The notes below the pieces were generated by a model. It was not told where the DNA came from and did no database searches. It worked only from the letters and a program-made list of their open reading frames with translations. Shown one piece after another: positions 22,501 to 32,764 of a DNA stretch of 64,000 bases. Position 1 is the stretch's first letter. Every line of letters starts with the position of its first letter. The stretch is from Paulownia fortunei (taxonomy: Eukaryota; Streptophyta; Magnoliopsida; Lamiales; Paulowniaceae). The DNA lies in NCBI GenBank assembly GCA_019321725.1, contig CM033108.1:9814060-9878059 (forward strand). Reading direction: 5' to 3'. The translations under genes and the position numbers were made by a program.

Positions 22501-24590
22501 ATGGACAGTGATAGTACTAATGATGATGAATTGTGGGAACAAAATATAGACCATGAAGATGGGGAGGAGTTGGGAGGTGATACAAAGAACATAGTTAATG
22601 ATTCTAGTGATAGTAGTGAGGAGGATGTTGTTAGCAATAGCTTTGATTTTGATGAGTTTAGGGTATCTGATGAGGATGAAGAAGGGACTGTGCATCCAGT
22701 CTTCAATCCTGTAATGATGTTTGATCTATTATTTGAGATAAGTATGAATTTGGGACAAATGCAGAGTTTAGGAAAGTTGTCCAATCCCATGCAATAAGAA
22801 CAAAAAAACACACTAAAAATTCATTAAAAATGATAAAAAAAAGAGTGTATGTTAGATGTGCTGGGGAGGAATGCCAGTGGAGGATAAATGCCCTTAAGAT
22901 GAAGGATGAGATGACATTCCAAATCAAGGAATACAATTCTAACCATTCATGCTCAACAACCTTTCATGTTAAAACAAATTGGATTACTGAAAGGTACATT
23001 TAGAAATTCTAGTTAGATTCAAAAAGAAATGTTAAGGGTTTTATAGTTGATGTCATTAATGATATTAGGGTCCATGTGTCAAAGGATCAAGCAAATGGAG
23101 TAAAAAGAAATGTTTTGTCAATGATTGAGGGCAATCCTGACATCCAATATTCCAAGTTATGAGACTATGCTGAGGAACTTTGGAAAACCAACCCTAGTCT
23201 AACCATAATTTTGGGTACTAAGGAGCAAAATGGGGAGGATAGTTTAGTAAATTTTATGTTTGGTTTGATGCTTTGAAATAGGGATTCTTGGCAGGTTGTA
23301 GTCCAATTATTAGGTTAGATGGTTGTCACCTCAAAGGTCTACATCATGGGGTATTGCTAACTGCTGTAGGGATTGATCCAAGCAATAATCTTTTACCTGT
23401 AATATATTCAATTTTGTGTAAGGAGTGCAGGGAGACATGGGAATGGTTTTTAACTATATTGAAGCAAGACTTGAACTTTAGCTGACATGTTAAGTACACT
23501 TTCATTTCTGACAAACAGAAAGGGTTAATCCAGGACTTCCATGAAGTGTTCCCTAACTCATACCATAGATTCTACCTAAGATACTTGTATAATAATTTCA
23601 ATAATGTTGGTATTAGAGGTTTGGCATTTAAAAATGCATTATGGAAGGCAGCTCGGGTTAACACTAAGATGAGTTTGAATTGAGGATGAATGATATGAAG
23701 AGCTCGAGTGAGTTTGCATGGGAGTGGTTTAATGACAAGCCTCTATCCCAGTGGTCTAAGTCTCATTTCAGTGAGAATCCTAAATGTGGCATGCTTCTAA
23801 ATACTATTTGTGAAAGCTTCAATGCCAACATTTGAGATGCTAAAGAAAAACTAATCATTGCAATGTTGGAGGGGATTAGGGAATTTCTTATGAAAGAACT
23901 TCAAGAAAATAGGGATAGGGCTAATGCAAAATGGAAAGGAAAATTATGTCCCAAAATTAAAAAAAAAAATAGATAAACTTGCTGAGAAGGTTTCTGATTA
24001 TATCCCTATCAAGGAAGATGATAAGCATTATCAAATATCATGCTTTGATGGTAGCCAATACTATGTGGACCTAGAGAAGCTTAGTTGCACATGTAGGTTG
24101 AGTGGCATTCCATGCAAACAAGCCATCAGTCCTATTGTCAACTAAAATGGATTGTTAGAGGACTATGTGCATACATGTTGTACTGTTGACACATATAAAA
24201 AGTATATGCACTTGCAATCATGCCTATTAGTGGTCATCAGCTTTGGGGTGAGACAATGTACATCCCTCCTTTACCTGCCCATTTTGGAAGGGGTGTAGGT
24301 AGACCTACTAGGGCAAGAAGGAGGAAGTCTGATAAGTCCAATTTCAAGAAAAGGAAGATAAGCAGAGGAAAAGGTCTGTAGAGGCTTAAAAGACAACAAT
24401 CAATTGTGAAGTGCAAGACTTATGGATCCCATGGACATAGCTCTGCAACATGTCCACAAAATGAGGGAATTGAAGCTGCCACTTTTGAGAATCTCTCACC
24501 CCAAATGGATAGCGTTGTGACAAGGGATGTGCTCTCTGAACAAAATGCTGTAGATAGGCCAAGAAAAAAAATTGATGGTAATTTTTTTAA
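22501..24590 (+). pseudogene. MuDR-type MULE transposase pseudogene
   Basis: The reading starts with an acidic stretch (22501-22690, Asp/Glu/Ser-rich). Next comes the MuDR N-terminal DNA-binding module (about 22730-22990: KVVQSHAIR, RVYVRCAGEECQWRINALKM, FQIKEYNSNHSC). The DDE catalytic core follows (23285-23830: FLAGCSPIIRLDGCHLKG with the first Asp, VLLTAVGIDPSNNLLPVIY, WEWFLTILKQDL, FISDKQKGL with the second Asp, CESFN with the Glu). Last are a SWIM zinc finger (24050-24140: CTCRLSGIPCKQA, where the usual His after CK is Gln) and a zinc knuckle (24412-24455: CKTYGSHGHSSATC, second Cys replaced by Tyr). Frame changes and stops occur at several points (for example about 23005, 23160, 23275 and 23680). 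It would bind MULE ends and excise the element; it is now inactive. Confidence 0.85.
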
Positions 24591-24599
24591 TTAGTTAAA

Positions 24600-25590
24600 A
24601 ACTTTAGTTATTAGATAATGTATTATGTAATCTAAATACAAATTTGTATTATTTATAGGTGAGGAAGAAAAATAATACTGCTAATAGGTTTGCAATATGT
24701 ATCAGTGGTGATGGTGACAATGGAACAATAGTAAGCAACCACCTCCACTACAAACGAGGATTAAAATCAGGACATCTCCACTAATTATTGGTGGACATTT
24801 TAGTCCATGCTTTACATCCAAACCCATTGGCCACAGTCTTCTGAAGTAGAGAGGTTAATTATAGTGGAAGGAGGGCAAAAGTCCATGGACTTATCTCAAC
24901 CAAGTCAAACTGGTGGGAAAAGAAACAATGGCGATAAGAGAGTAAAGTAGTATGATTTGTGAAAGTTATGTCATCATGTTTTTTATGTAAATGTCTATTT
25001 TGAATGGTTGTACCATTTTGTCTTTATGTAAATGGCTGGAACTGAGATTTGAACATTTTTGAATGGCTGTGCCATTCTATTTTTTATGTGAATAGTTATT
25101 CCTCCTCTATTTTTTATGTAAATGGTTGTGCCATTGGTGTTTTGATTTAAGTGGATGTGTTGTTCTATTTTTTATATGAATGCCAGAAAGTTTGATTTTT
25201 GATGTAAACACACCTGGGATTATGTATTTCAATGGCAACACAAGGGATTTTTTTTGGCTTCAATGTATTAGATATTGTGTTTATGTTGTAAATGCTTGCA
25301 CTTAGGATTGTGCTTCAAGCCAATTTATATATAGGTTATATACAAGTTATATGTTCTATTGAAATAAACAAATACATGAAAATACAAAGATAAAACTTAT
25401 TCTACAACACACTTGCAAAATTAGGTTATATGTTCCACATTTAAAAGTAGTTCACTAAACAATACATAAACCTGGATACGTAACATTATCAATTAGTACA
25501 ACATACTGTCATTACACTTGATAATACTCATCATTATCAGTTACTACAACACATTTACTGCTACATCCTCTCTTCAACTTAACATACAAA
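24600..25590. other. MULE 3' non-coding region
   Basis: The transposase C-terminal tail may continue in a short exon after 'ttatag' at about 24658, up to about 24950. After that the sequence is repetitive, with several imperfect copies of 'ttttttatgtaaatgg-tgtgccatt' between 24975 and 25170. No further gene is seen. Confidence 0.45.
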
Positions 25591-25599
25591 ACCTACACT

Positions 25600-25858
25600 A
25601 CATTATGGAATCATCTTCAAGCTTGAACCTTTAATGTTTTTGATACCAGTACTCTTAAAAACTTTGCATATCTAACAAAAAGGAAAAACTAAAGGCATCA
25701 GAACTACTAGGCAGAGAAATCTTTTGTTGTTGGATTTCAGCTTTCTATTTTCATCCTCTATTTCAATTATCCTCTCAGTAAGTCCGTAATTATTATTCTA
25801 GCCCTACGGCATATTGGAGGATCTTCCCAAGCAAAAAATCTACAGTCTCCTCTCTATA
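25600..25858 (-). pseudogene. GRF-type zinc-finger protein, exon 2 (MULE accessory gene)
   Basis: After an acceptor-like AAAG at 25859-25862 the minus strand reads YRGDCRFFAWEDPPICRRAR, then III. This is the second half of a GRF zinc finger (pattern C-FF-W-DPP-C-R---IIPGLL), as in At4g04775-like plant proteins. It then changes frame into the usual LLR-IN-LEEEN coiled segment, followed by a hydrophobic stretch (LVVLMPLVFPFLL-like at about 25690). It is broken by a frameshift at about 25785. Confidence 0.65.
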
Positions 25859-26280
25859 CTTTCAAAACATGAAAATATTATTACATTATATAAAACTTGC
25901 ATGAAGTTTTAATAATATGATTACAATATTATACTATGAACATTACTCAGTATTGCATAAGAAAATCAAAGTTAAATCTTTCCAAAAATCAAAACAAAAT
26001 TAGTTTTTTGTTAATTCTTCTAGAAATCAAAACACAAAAAAAATAAATTTGAAAGTCTTGCTCAACATTACATAAGAAAATTTGTTCAGATTACAAACAT
26101 TGCTTCATAATTGTGCTTCAGATTACCAACATTCCTTCAGTTTAACATTTTCAAAATTTCTTCCAGTTTTGAATTTAACATTTAAAAACTTGATAAACGT
26201 TTTCAATTTAAAATGATTGAAACTAACATAAAATAAAGATTGTCATATAAATATTGTATAAATCAAAGAAGAATTGTTAT

Positions 26281-26507
26281 ATTATATTCCCTGCAAGCTT
26301 GAAACCTACATCCTGGATTTTCATTCATCCATGAGGTACGAAGCACGACACTTCTTCCATAATAGCAGTCCACAAAACTTGTGATGTGAGAAATCTTTAA
26401 TGGTGTAGAAGGAATTCCTTCAAGTTTGGTGAGATTATCATAAAGTGGGATAAGGTTTTTTCTTTCAATTTGAGGATTTTTTTCGTAAGGGAGAAGATTT
26501 GTATCAT
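26281..26507 (-). pseudogene. GRF-type zinc-finger protein, exon 1 (MULE accessory gene)
   Basis: The frame is open on the minus strand from about 26507 and reads NLLPYEKNPQIERKNLIPLY, then KLEGIPSTPLKISHITSFVD, CYYGRSVVLRTSWMNENPGC and RFQACREYN. The core CYYG-----LRTSW---NPGCRF--C is a GRF zinc finger, with the expected C-x-C altered to C-Y-Y. It lies next to the right MULE TIR and faces the transposase convergently, the position of the mudrB-like second gene in some MULEs. The donor site after AREYN is not a clean GT. Its function is unknown; GRF fingers bind single-stranded nucleic acid in other proteins. Confidence 0.65.
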
Positions 26508-26762
26508 GCCATTAGGCCAACAGGTTTCCCTCTATTTTAATCCAACATGGCATGCTTTCCAACTGGGCGATGATGTGGCAAAGATGTGGAGGGGATAATA
26601 TTTCTTTGATTTCCACATAGGTGCTATATAGGATGGGCCCTCTCCAACATGTTGAAATTAGTTGGAATGTGCAAAATTCCCAATTTCATTGAGTCACATA
26701 CACCTCACGTGATTTTTTCTGGCCACTCCCTATAGTTACAGGAGTAATTTTGCAATTTTCCC

Positions 26763-26900
26763 ATTATTGATGACCACTAGACAATAGTGAGATTATTAAT
26801 GAGAACTTGGATAGAATTAATGATGGTGCCATGTCGATCAAAACCTTAACCCTAATTCATCTTCTAAGTCTTAGGGCTCAAATGGATTTGGGGATAAATA
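26763..26900 (+). pseudogene. Probable continuation of the DUF4283 pseudogene beyond the MULE
   Basis: This is the flank after the MULE right end. One frame reads EIINENLDRINDGAMSIKTL without a stop. It is likely the far side of the sequence interrupted at 21292, but there is no recognisable domain. It ends at the assembly gap. Confidence 0.35.
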
Positions 26901-27000
26901 NNNNNNNNNNNNNNNNNNNNNNNNNNNNNNNNNNNNNNNNNNNNNNNNNNNNNNNNNNNNNNNNNNNNNNNNNNNNNNNNNNNNNNNNNNNNNNNNNNNN
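26901..27000. other. Assembly gap (100 N)
   Basis: Exactly 100 N, a conventional placeholder for a gap of unknown size. It separates the DUF4283/MULE block from exon 3 of the HGSNAT-like gene, so the downstream exons of that gene may be inside it or lost. Confidence 1.
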
Positions 27001-27013
27001 CCAAAGAACTAAC

Positions 27014-27095
27014 CTTGTAAAAGGAGGCCCCAAAAGAGAAGTTTTAACGTTCTTAAAATCACATTGTTGATAGCCATTCTCCTATTTTGTATTCC
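27014..27095 (-). pseudogene. HGSNAT-like gene, exon 3
   Basis: On the minus strand, after an acceptor ...ATGAATAG at 27096, the exon reads GIQNRRMAINNVILRTLK and LLFWGLLLQG and ends CAAG before GT at 27013. It is 82 bp (27 codons plus one base), matching the family's KKVILRTLKLLFWGLLLQGG segment, a transmembrane helix of the acetyltransferase. Phase agrees with exon 2, which ends on a whole codon. The next exon would fall in the N gap or beyond. Confidence 0.8.
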
Positions 27096-27177
27096 CTATT
27101 CATATAAATCAGTGACAAATACATGAGAACAACATAAATGCTTCAATAATCAAACACAAGATGCAGGGAATACTAAC

Positions 27178-27315
27178 CTTGAGTTCAAGTGCAATGGCCA
27201 TTCCCACAATAAATAGAAAGAATGGCATCACAAAATCAGCAAGGTTGCAACCATTCCATGGGGCATGCGCAATGACAGGCCATTCTCCGCCAGCATCATC
27301 AACCAAGATCATTAA
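27178..27315 (-). pseudogene. HGSNAT-like gene, exon 2
   Basis: Minus-strand exon of 138 bp (46 codons, phase 0 at both ends), between acceptor CTGCAG (27316-27321) and donor AAG|GTTAGT (27177 down). It reads LMILVDDAGGEWPVIAHAPW, then NGCNLADFVMPFFLFIVGMA and IALELK. This is the strongly conserved signature of plant heparan-alpha-glucosaminide N-acetyltransferase-like membrane proteins, with a transmembrane helix at DFVMPFFLFIVGMAIAL. In animals the family transfers acetyl groups across the lysosomal membrane; the plant role is unclear. This exon itself is undamaged. Confidence 0.88.
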
Positions 27316-28394
27316 CTGCAGTCCAACATTGTTCCATATTAGGAAGTTAAGAGACATTCATAGCAACCAGGAAGAATAATATTATAGTTGACGCACGTGA
27401 ATGAAACATTAGTAGATGTTATCATTTAATTCATAAAATTATCTTACCATCAGGCATTTTTCATCATTCACTATCCCAACTTCATGATGAATCCTCAGCT
27501 ATTCTATAGCATTTTTCATTTTCTTCAATAAAATTTAATTTGTTCCAACATGAATTTACCAGGGTTCTTTTTTCGTTTACAAATCTACTACTACTCTTTT
27601 GGCCTAGAAATGATACCACATCCCATTTGTCCTAAGTAACAAGATCGTATTACTGAAACTGATTCATTTTTTCACCTCATTGCTAAGTTAAAATCTCATG
27701 CATTCGTTCTTGCTAAATTGTAGAAATAAGAAAAATAGAAATATCTGTAGAATTTTCCAACTATGAAAAATATGCTAAACAACTACCAGCATTTCCAGAT
27801 TCTGTGTCAGGCCAGGCCAATCATCCAATTATTGCCACAACATCGCAACCCTACCAGTAGCTAACTCTAAAATAATGGGTGCATTGACAAAATCCAAAGA
27901 TCAAGGGCAAATTCAGCTAGACAATTGCATATTAAGGAAAACAATAGGCTAAGAACAACCCCGGTGGTAGAGAAGATAAGGTTATTAAAAGTCCAAGCAT
28001 GATATTACTCAGAGAAAAGGCAATGAGACAAGAACCTATCAACACACATTCCTTCACCCCCACCCACCCCCCATCTCCTCAGTAACTACAAACAAGACTT
28101 CTAGCTTTCAAAAGCACACACTATAATAACTTAAAGTTGGTAACACAAATAAGAGAAAAGCCAAAAGGGGCTTGTCCCTTATTTCTTCCTTTTCAATTAC
28201 AATACCTGTTACACTACCAAGGTATCATAATCGATGGGCTTCTACAATATAAAGATGACATTATCAATACCATGAGATTATAATATCCATTAAAAAGGAA
28301 AAGAGAAAACAAATGTACATAACATGACAAAGAGTGAAGCAGAGAAGGAAAGTCAAGAAGTCATATAAATATTAATCAGATCAAAGATATTTAC
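27316..28394 (-). other. Intron 1 of the HGSNAT-like gene
   Basis: About 1.08 kb from donor GCG|GTAAAT (28394 down) to acceptor CTGCAG (27316). No TE or ORF is recognisable inside. Its AT-richness is usual for plant introns. Confidence 0.75.
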
Positions 28395-28565
28395 CGCGAC
28401 CGTGAGACCTCCAAAGATATCCAGCGACGCCACGTGCTTTGGTCTGGTACTGTACTAAGGATCTGCCTTTTCTTCTTCTTCCACTTGTGCTTCTGATTTT
28501 GGAGCTTCAACAACTAAAATCAGGTACTGCTGCTGATGACCCACATCTTCTTTGATATCCGCTAT
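28395..28565 (-). pseudogene. HGSNAT-like gene, exon 1 (start codon lost, internal stop)
   Basis: Minus-strand exon of 171 bp ending in YSTRPKHVASLDIFGGLTVA before GTAAAT. Spliced to exon 2 it gives the family hallmark LDIF-GLTVALMILVDDAGG. Its N-terminus reads (I)ADIKEDVGHQQQYLILVVEA, then PKSEAQVEEEEKADP followed by TAG. The expected first codon, just before GCG GAT ATC, is ATA, not ATG. The family's LDIFRG appears as LDIFGG. Start loss plus an in-frame stop indicates a pseudogene, unless translation begins downstream or a sequencing error is involved. Confidence 0.8.
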
Positions 28566-28900
28566 TTCATTAGCTGCTCACTGTGTGAGTGAACCCTTTT
28601 AATATCACCTTCCACAAGTGGCTCTGTGTGTGCATATATACATATATACATCATGTATCTATATGATAGTAGTTGTTGAAATGTGTATGTATTCTATTTG
28701 TCGTTGTCTTATCCTTTCCTCGTCTTCACTTTGTCGTCTTCTTATGACAACTGCCCCTTGCTGGAGTTTGGCACACTAACTAGTAACATATGAATGCGAT
28801 GAAATCTGATCCGGATTTTTTCTGCTTTTTCTAATTAATTAACAAAAATTTGTTTGTAAAGCACAAATTTTATTTGATCAAGTTAAATCCTAAATTAATC
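28566..28900 (-). promoter_or_regulatory. Presumed upstream region of the HGSNAT-like pseudogene
   Basis: No coding sequence. Contains a TATA/ATAC-rich stretch (28635-28665, 'gcatatatacatatatacatc') at a plausible distance upstream on the minus strand. No precise promoter can be fixed. Confidence 0.3.
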
Positions 28901-29169
28901 AAGTTTAAAAAAAATTAGAAACTCTTGGCTAAGTTGAATGAAAAGTTAATTAAACTATGTAAAATAAACTTATAAACTCTATATTTAGAATATAAAAAAT
29001 TTGCTAAACGTTGCGTAGAAATTTTGTTAACCTGTAAACTCTTAGTCACCTTATCTAAAGTAAGATTGAGAATTATGCATACTTGTAATATTTGTTGTAG
29101 TAAAAGTGAATCATTAGTTTGGTATTGATAGTGTTGGACCAGACAGGTGTGCTACTCAGTTAGGACGCA

Positions 29170-29640
29170 ATGGTATAATTTAGGTGATGTTTGCCTTTGT
29201 TTTGGAGTGTTTAGGGAAATTTATTTTGGGGAAATGTATTCAATGTGTAGTATATTTAGTTTTATTTTGTAAATATTTAATTCGGTGTATTTATGGAAGA
29301 GGTTTGGTTTGATTTGTTATATCATCATTAATATGTTTTATGATATTTTTACATTAATGTAAAAATTAGAATATATTTTTATAATAATATGGTGATTGGA
29401 AGAGAGTAAATATATACTTTTTTATTGATGTAATGATTTGAATATATATAAATACATATATATACAAGTATAAAATTAAAATATATATGCATAATAATGA
29501 TTAGGATATTTTGAAAGTGTTTTGAGGAAAGAGAAATATATTTTGGAAAAAAGTAGTATTAAATGTTTGAATTTATTTACGGGGAAATGAAAACATTTCC
29601 CCAAAAGAAAACTAAACAAAGTTTTAAATTTTTACAACTT
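29170..29640. mobile_element. Possible MITE-like element
   Basis: The left part 'tttgttttggagtg...ttggggaaatg' (29192-29238) and the right part 'catttccccaaaagaaaactaaacaaag' (29594-29621, reverse complement 'ctttgttt-g-tttcttttggggaaatg') are partly inverted repeats around about 400 bp of AT-rich non-coding DNA. Ends and target duplication could not be fixed, so this is tentative. Confidence 0.3.
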
Positions 29641-29664
29641 AAAAATTTTTAAGTTGTAAAAATT
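29627..29664. repeat. Perfect 38 bp palindrome
   Basis: Arm AATTTTTACAACTTAAAAA (29627-29645) is followed with no spacer by its exact reverse complement (29646-29664). The symmetry breaks at 29626/29665. It could form a cruciform, but no gene or terminator role is evident. Confidence 0.9.
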
Positions 29665-30217
29665 CAAAGTTCAAATGTTATATTTCTACTATAATTTTAT
29701 CACAAGAATAATTATTGCCATACATTTAATATTGGCATGAGTGAGAGTCGAGCCCATAATCTTGATTCTAGTACAATTTGTGAGCGTGTTTTCACAAAAA
29801 TGCAAAAAAATAAAAAATACATTGTTAAGAAAATAGCCTAAAAATTCTGTATTAATAGAAAATTTTGCATAAAGGCCCCCATCTATCAAAGTTAACGACA
29901 GTTATGGAGCACGCGCGTTGGTTTGCGAAAATGAATGTTTTTTTGGTGGATTTTGACTGCATTAACTCTATTAGTTGATCAATATGCCCTTTATTGTATA
30001 TATTCATGTATCAGTTCTTTATAATTATAAAAATACCCTTTGAAGTTCGTTTAACAACATTCACCTTTTAACTTATTTCATAATAATATTTAATAGTAAA
30101 TCTTTAATTTATAAAAATTTAAAAAAATATTTATAAATAATATCTTTGTTTTCTAAAAAATCACAAGAGAACTACAAATAATAATGTAGAAAATCACAGA
30201 ACATAAATTATAAATTA

Positions 30218-30345
30218 TCATTTCTAATTTCATAAATATCTTTGTTTGCTAATGTCATCATTTCTAATTTCATAAATATCTTTGTTTGCTAATGTCATCA
30301 TTTCTAATTTCATAAATATCTTTGTTTGCTAATGTCATCATTTCT
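30218..30345. repeat. Tandem repeat, 40 bp period, about 3 copies
   Basis: Unit 'tcatttctaatttcataaat' + 'atctttgtttgctaatgtca' is repeated at exact 40 bp spacing (tttgtttgct at 30241, 30281 and 30321). Copies appear identical, indicating a recent expansion. It is a minisatellite, not CRISPR, because there are no spacers. Confidence 0.92.
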
Positions 30346-32764
30346 CTTGCTAGATAAATTATAAATATTAGCGAACATAGCATGTAAGTAGAGATCGAGC
30401 AAATATATGAATAGTTATGAAGTGTTACCATATTTGTTACTAATGGTGCACAAGAGAAGATATTAATTGAAAGTATCACCTGAAGAACAATAGACATGAG
30501 TTATATTTTTAAGCTTAGTAATTGGTCGGATCTACTCCTTAATGATTTGCACATAGTACTAGCCATCGAATAGATACAATAATTACACGGGACTCCTCCC
30601 CTGACCTTTGGATTCTTTTGCAAAGTCCTCCCTTCTAGAATTTTTTTTTTTATCAAAGATTTCAACAAAATTTTTATTTAAAAAATAAAAACACACATAT
30701 TCCCATATTTTTAGGAAATGAAAAAGCTTAAATTTCAAAATTATAAACTTGTGAGGCATAACACTTTTGAAAAAATGAAATAAGTGTAATCAAAATTTAA
30801 ATTTTAAGGTCTATTCAATGACATAAACAATATAGACTATTTTATACCTAAAACATAAATATGATTTTAGTAATTAGATAGTTTATAATTTTAAAATGCT
30901 TAATTTCGGATTGAAGCAAGAAAGTAAACTTAATTACAAAGACCATCTTTAATAATATAATAAGATATTCAAATGCATGATTTTTCATAGATAAATAATA
31001 ATATGTTTCTATAAACTGTTGAACTTCATAATCTAAATTTCTGGATTACAATTTTTTTTCAAGATAATTTATTTTAAAATATGATCTCTTTTAATAAATT
31101 AAAAATAATGTATAAAGTTAATATATACTCTTTATTTTAGTAAATATGACAGGCTCTAATTTTGATCTTTACTTATTCTAAAATATATGCATTTCAAAAG
31201 CTAAGTTGAATTAATTATTATGTGTTTTTTCTCATATTAAAATTAGTATATTCTCTTTAGTTTTTGAGGAGGATACAATTTAGCTTTATCTCACCTTTCA
31301 TTATTCAAATATATATTTAAAAGACTTTATTTTTTAAAAGTTCTCATACATAAAATTAATAAGTTTTATTCATATATATTATTGAAGATGGACTTCATTA
31401 AAACACACATCTGGTTTCTTTTTTTAACACTATATATCATTTTATCATGTATTAAATTATTATTTTGTATATAATTGAAATTTAACTGTTGATTTCTCAC
31501 TTCTTATATAATTTTATTTAACTCTCATTTAATTTTTATACAAGATAGATTGTTTTTATATATACTAGGTTAGGAGTATTTTAGTTTTTAAATAAAACTT
31601 TAGTAAAATTTTTGACCAAAATTTTATTAGAGATATGATTTTTGTTAAAAATTTGAACCTTAAGAAAGGTGCACGCCAAAAGTACATGGTATTGAAACTT
31701 GATTGAAAATAGTACTCTCCAAAATATTTTGGTTTGGATGTTTCTTTATTTCATTTAACGTGGGAGATTGCAAGTGTAGACATGAACTTTGTATTAAAAT
31801 GTTCCATGAATCTTGGTCGAGAGGTAATTCTATTTTAATCTGTTCCTTCTCTATTATTTTTAGTATCTAGAGTTGAATTTTCAAGTAGTGATGTTTACTA
31901 TGATGCACGTAACACTTCTATTAGCAAAAGTTATGCTCGTTAATTGAACATCATTTTTTCTTTGGAAATTCCTTCTATAAGTGTCTAATAATTCAAAAAT
32001 ATTTTCAAAATATTAATATTTAAATAAATAGTAGATATGTATGTTCAACACTTTTGACATATTGTGATCGATAATGTATAAACACAAATTATTTCTAGTG
32101 AAATATATAAAATGTGAAACATTATAAATTTTGATTATTAAATAATTTATATTTTACTTATTACTGATTTAATTAGTTTATTTTATAATTTTATGCTAAG
32201 TGTGTTTTAAATATGTAATTTAATATGTATATATTTATTATACATCATAAAATCTTTTCATATGTATTGTCACATTACAACACTAGAATGTTTTATTGTT
32301 TGAATTACTACAAGTTTTATTACTATTTTTTTCATAATAATTAAATTACTTATTTATTTTTATCTTATCATGCTCTAGTCGTGTTGCAACCTATATCTTT
32401 TGTCATTATTGTATCCCATTATTGTGTCTTATTCGTGTCATCGTGTTCGTGCAATACAAAATATTTGTCAATCAATTTAATTATTTTTTGTAAATTAATA
32501 TTGAATAACTTATTTGATTCTTCATTGACTAATCTTAATGATATTAAACAAAATAAAAATTATTATTTAATTTTATTTATTAAAAAGATAATTAAAAATT
32601 AATAATTTTATAGTAAATTAATTAAAAAAATTAAATAATTTATTTTGATGATGTAACCAAGTGAAAATTAAATAAGGATAAACTAACGATTTTATTTTGG
32701 ATCTCAAATTAATGTCACGTTAGGAGTATGATTGTATGAGACAAAAATTAGACTCCTTTTCTTA

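Larger units (their letters stand above)
21293..26762 (+). mobile_element. Mutator-like element (MULE) with long terminal inverted repeats
   Basis: Both ends start GGGAAAATTGCA (21293 rightward, 26762 leftward), followed by about 350 bp of inverted similarity. Landmarks: left 'gggcccaccctatatggcacc' at about 21510 against right 'ggtgctatataggatgggccc' at about 26620, and left 'catgccatgttggattaaaatgg' against right 'ccattttaatccaacatggcatg'-type sequence around 26540. The interior holds a plus-strand transposase pseudogene, a minus-strand PB1-like exon and a minus-strand GRF zinc-finger gene. No clean 9 bp target duplication was found: left AAAATGATG against right TTATTGATG agrees at 6/9. Transposase stops make it non-autonomous. 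Confidence 0.82.
28901..32760. other. AT-rich intergenic DNA
   Basis: Very AT-rich sequence with no supportable gene on either strand. The short ORFs (29689-29889, 30270-30497, 32381-32602) have no recognised domain and biased composition. It contains a possible MITE-like segment near 29170-29640, the 38 bp palindrome and the 40 bp tandem repeat listed separately. Confidence 0.6.

Noticed and set aside
22494..22936. Minus-strand ORFs over the transposase start
   Set aside because: They are shadows of the acidic N-terminal transposase coding on the plus strand.
29627..29664. Palindrome as a terminator or microRNA precursor
   Set aside because: There is no loop and no gene upstream, and the arms are simple AT-rich sequence. 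Listed only as a repeat.
30218..30345. Possible CRISPR array
   Set aside because: The 40 bp units are contiguous with no spacers, and the context is plant nuclear DNA.
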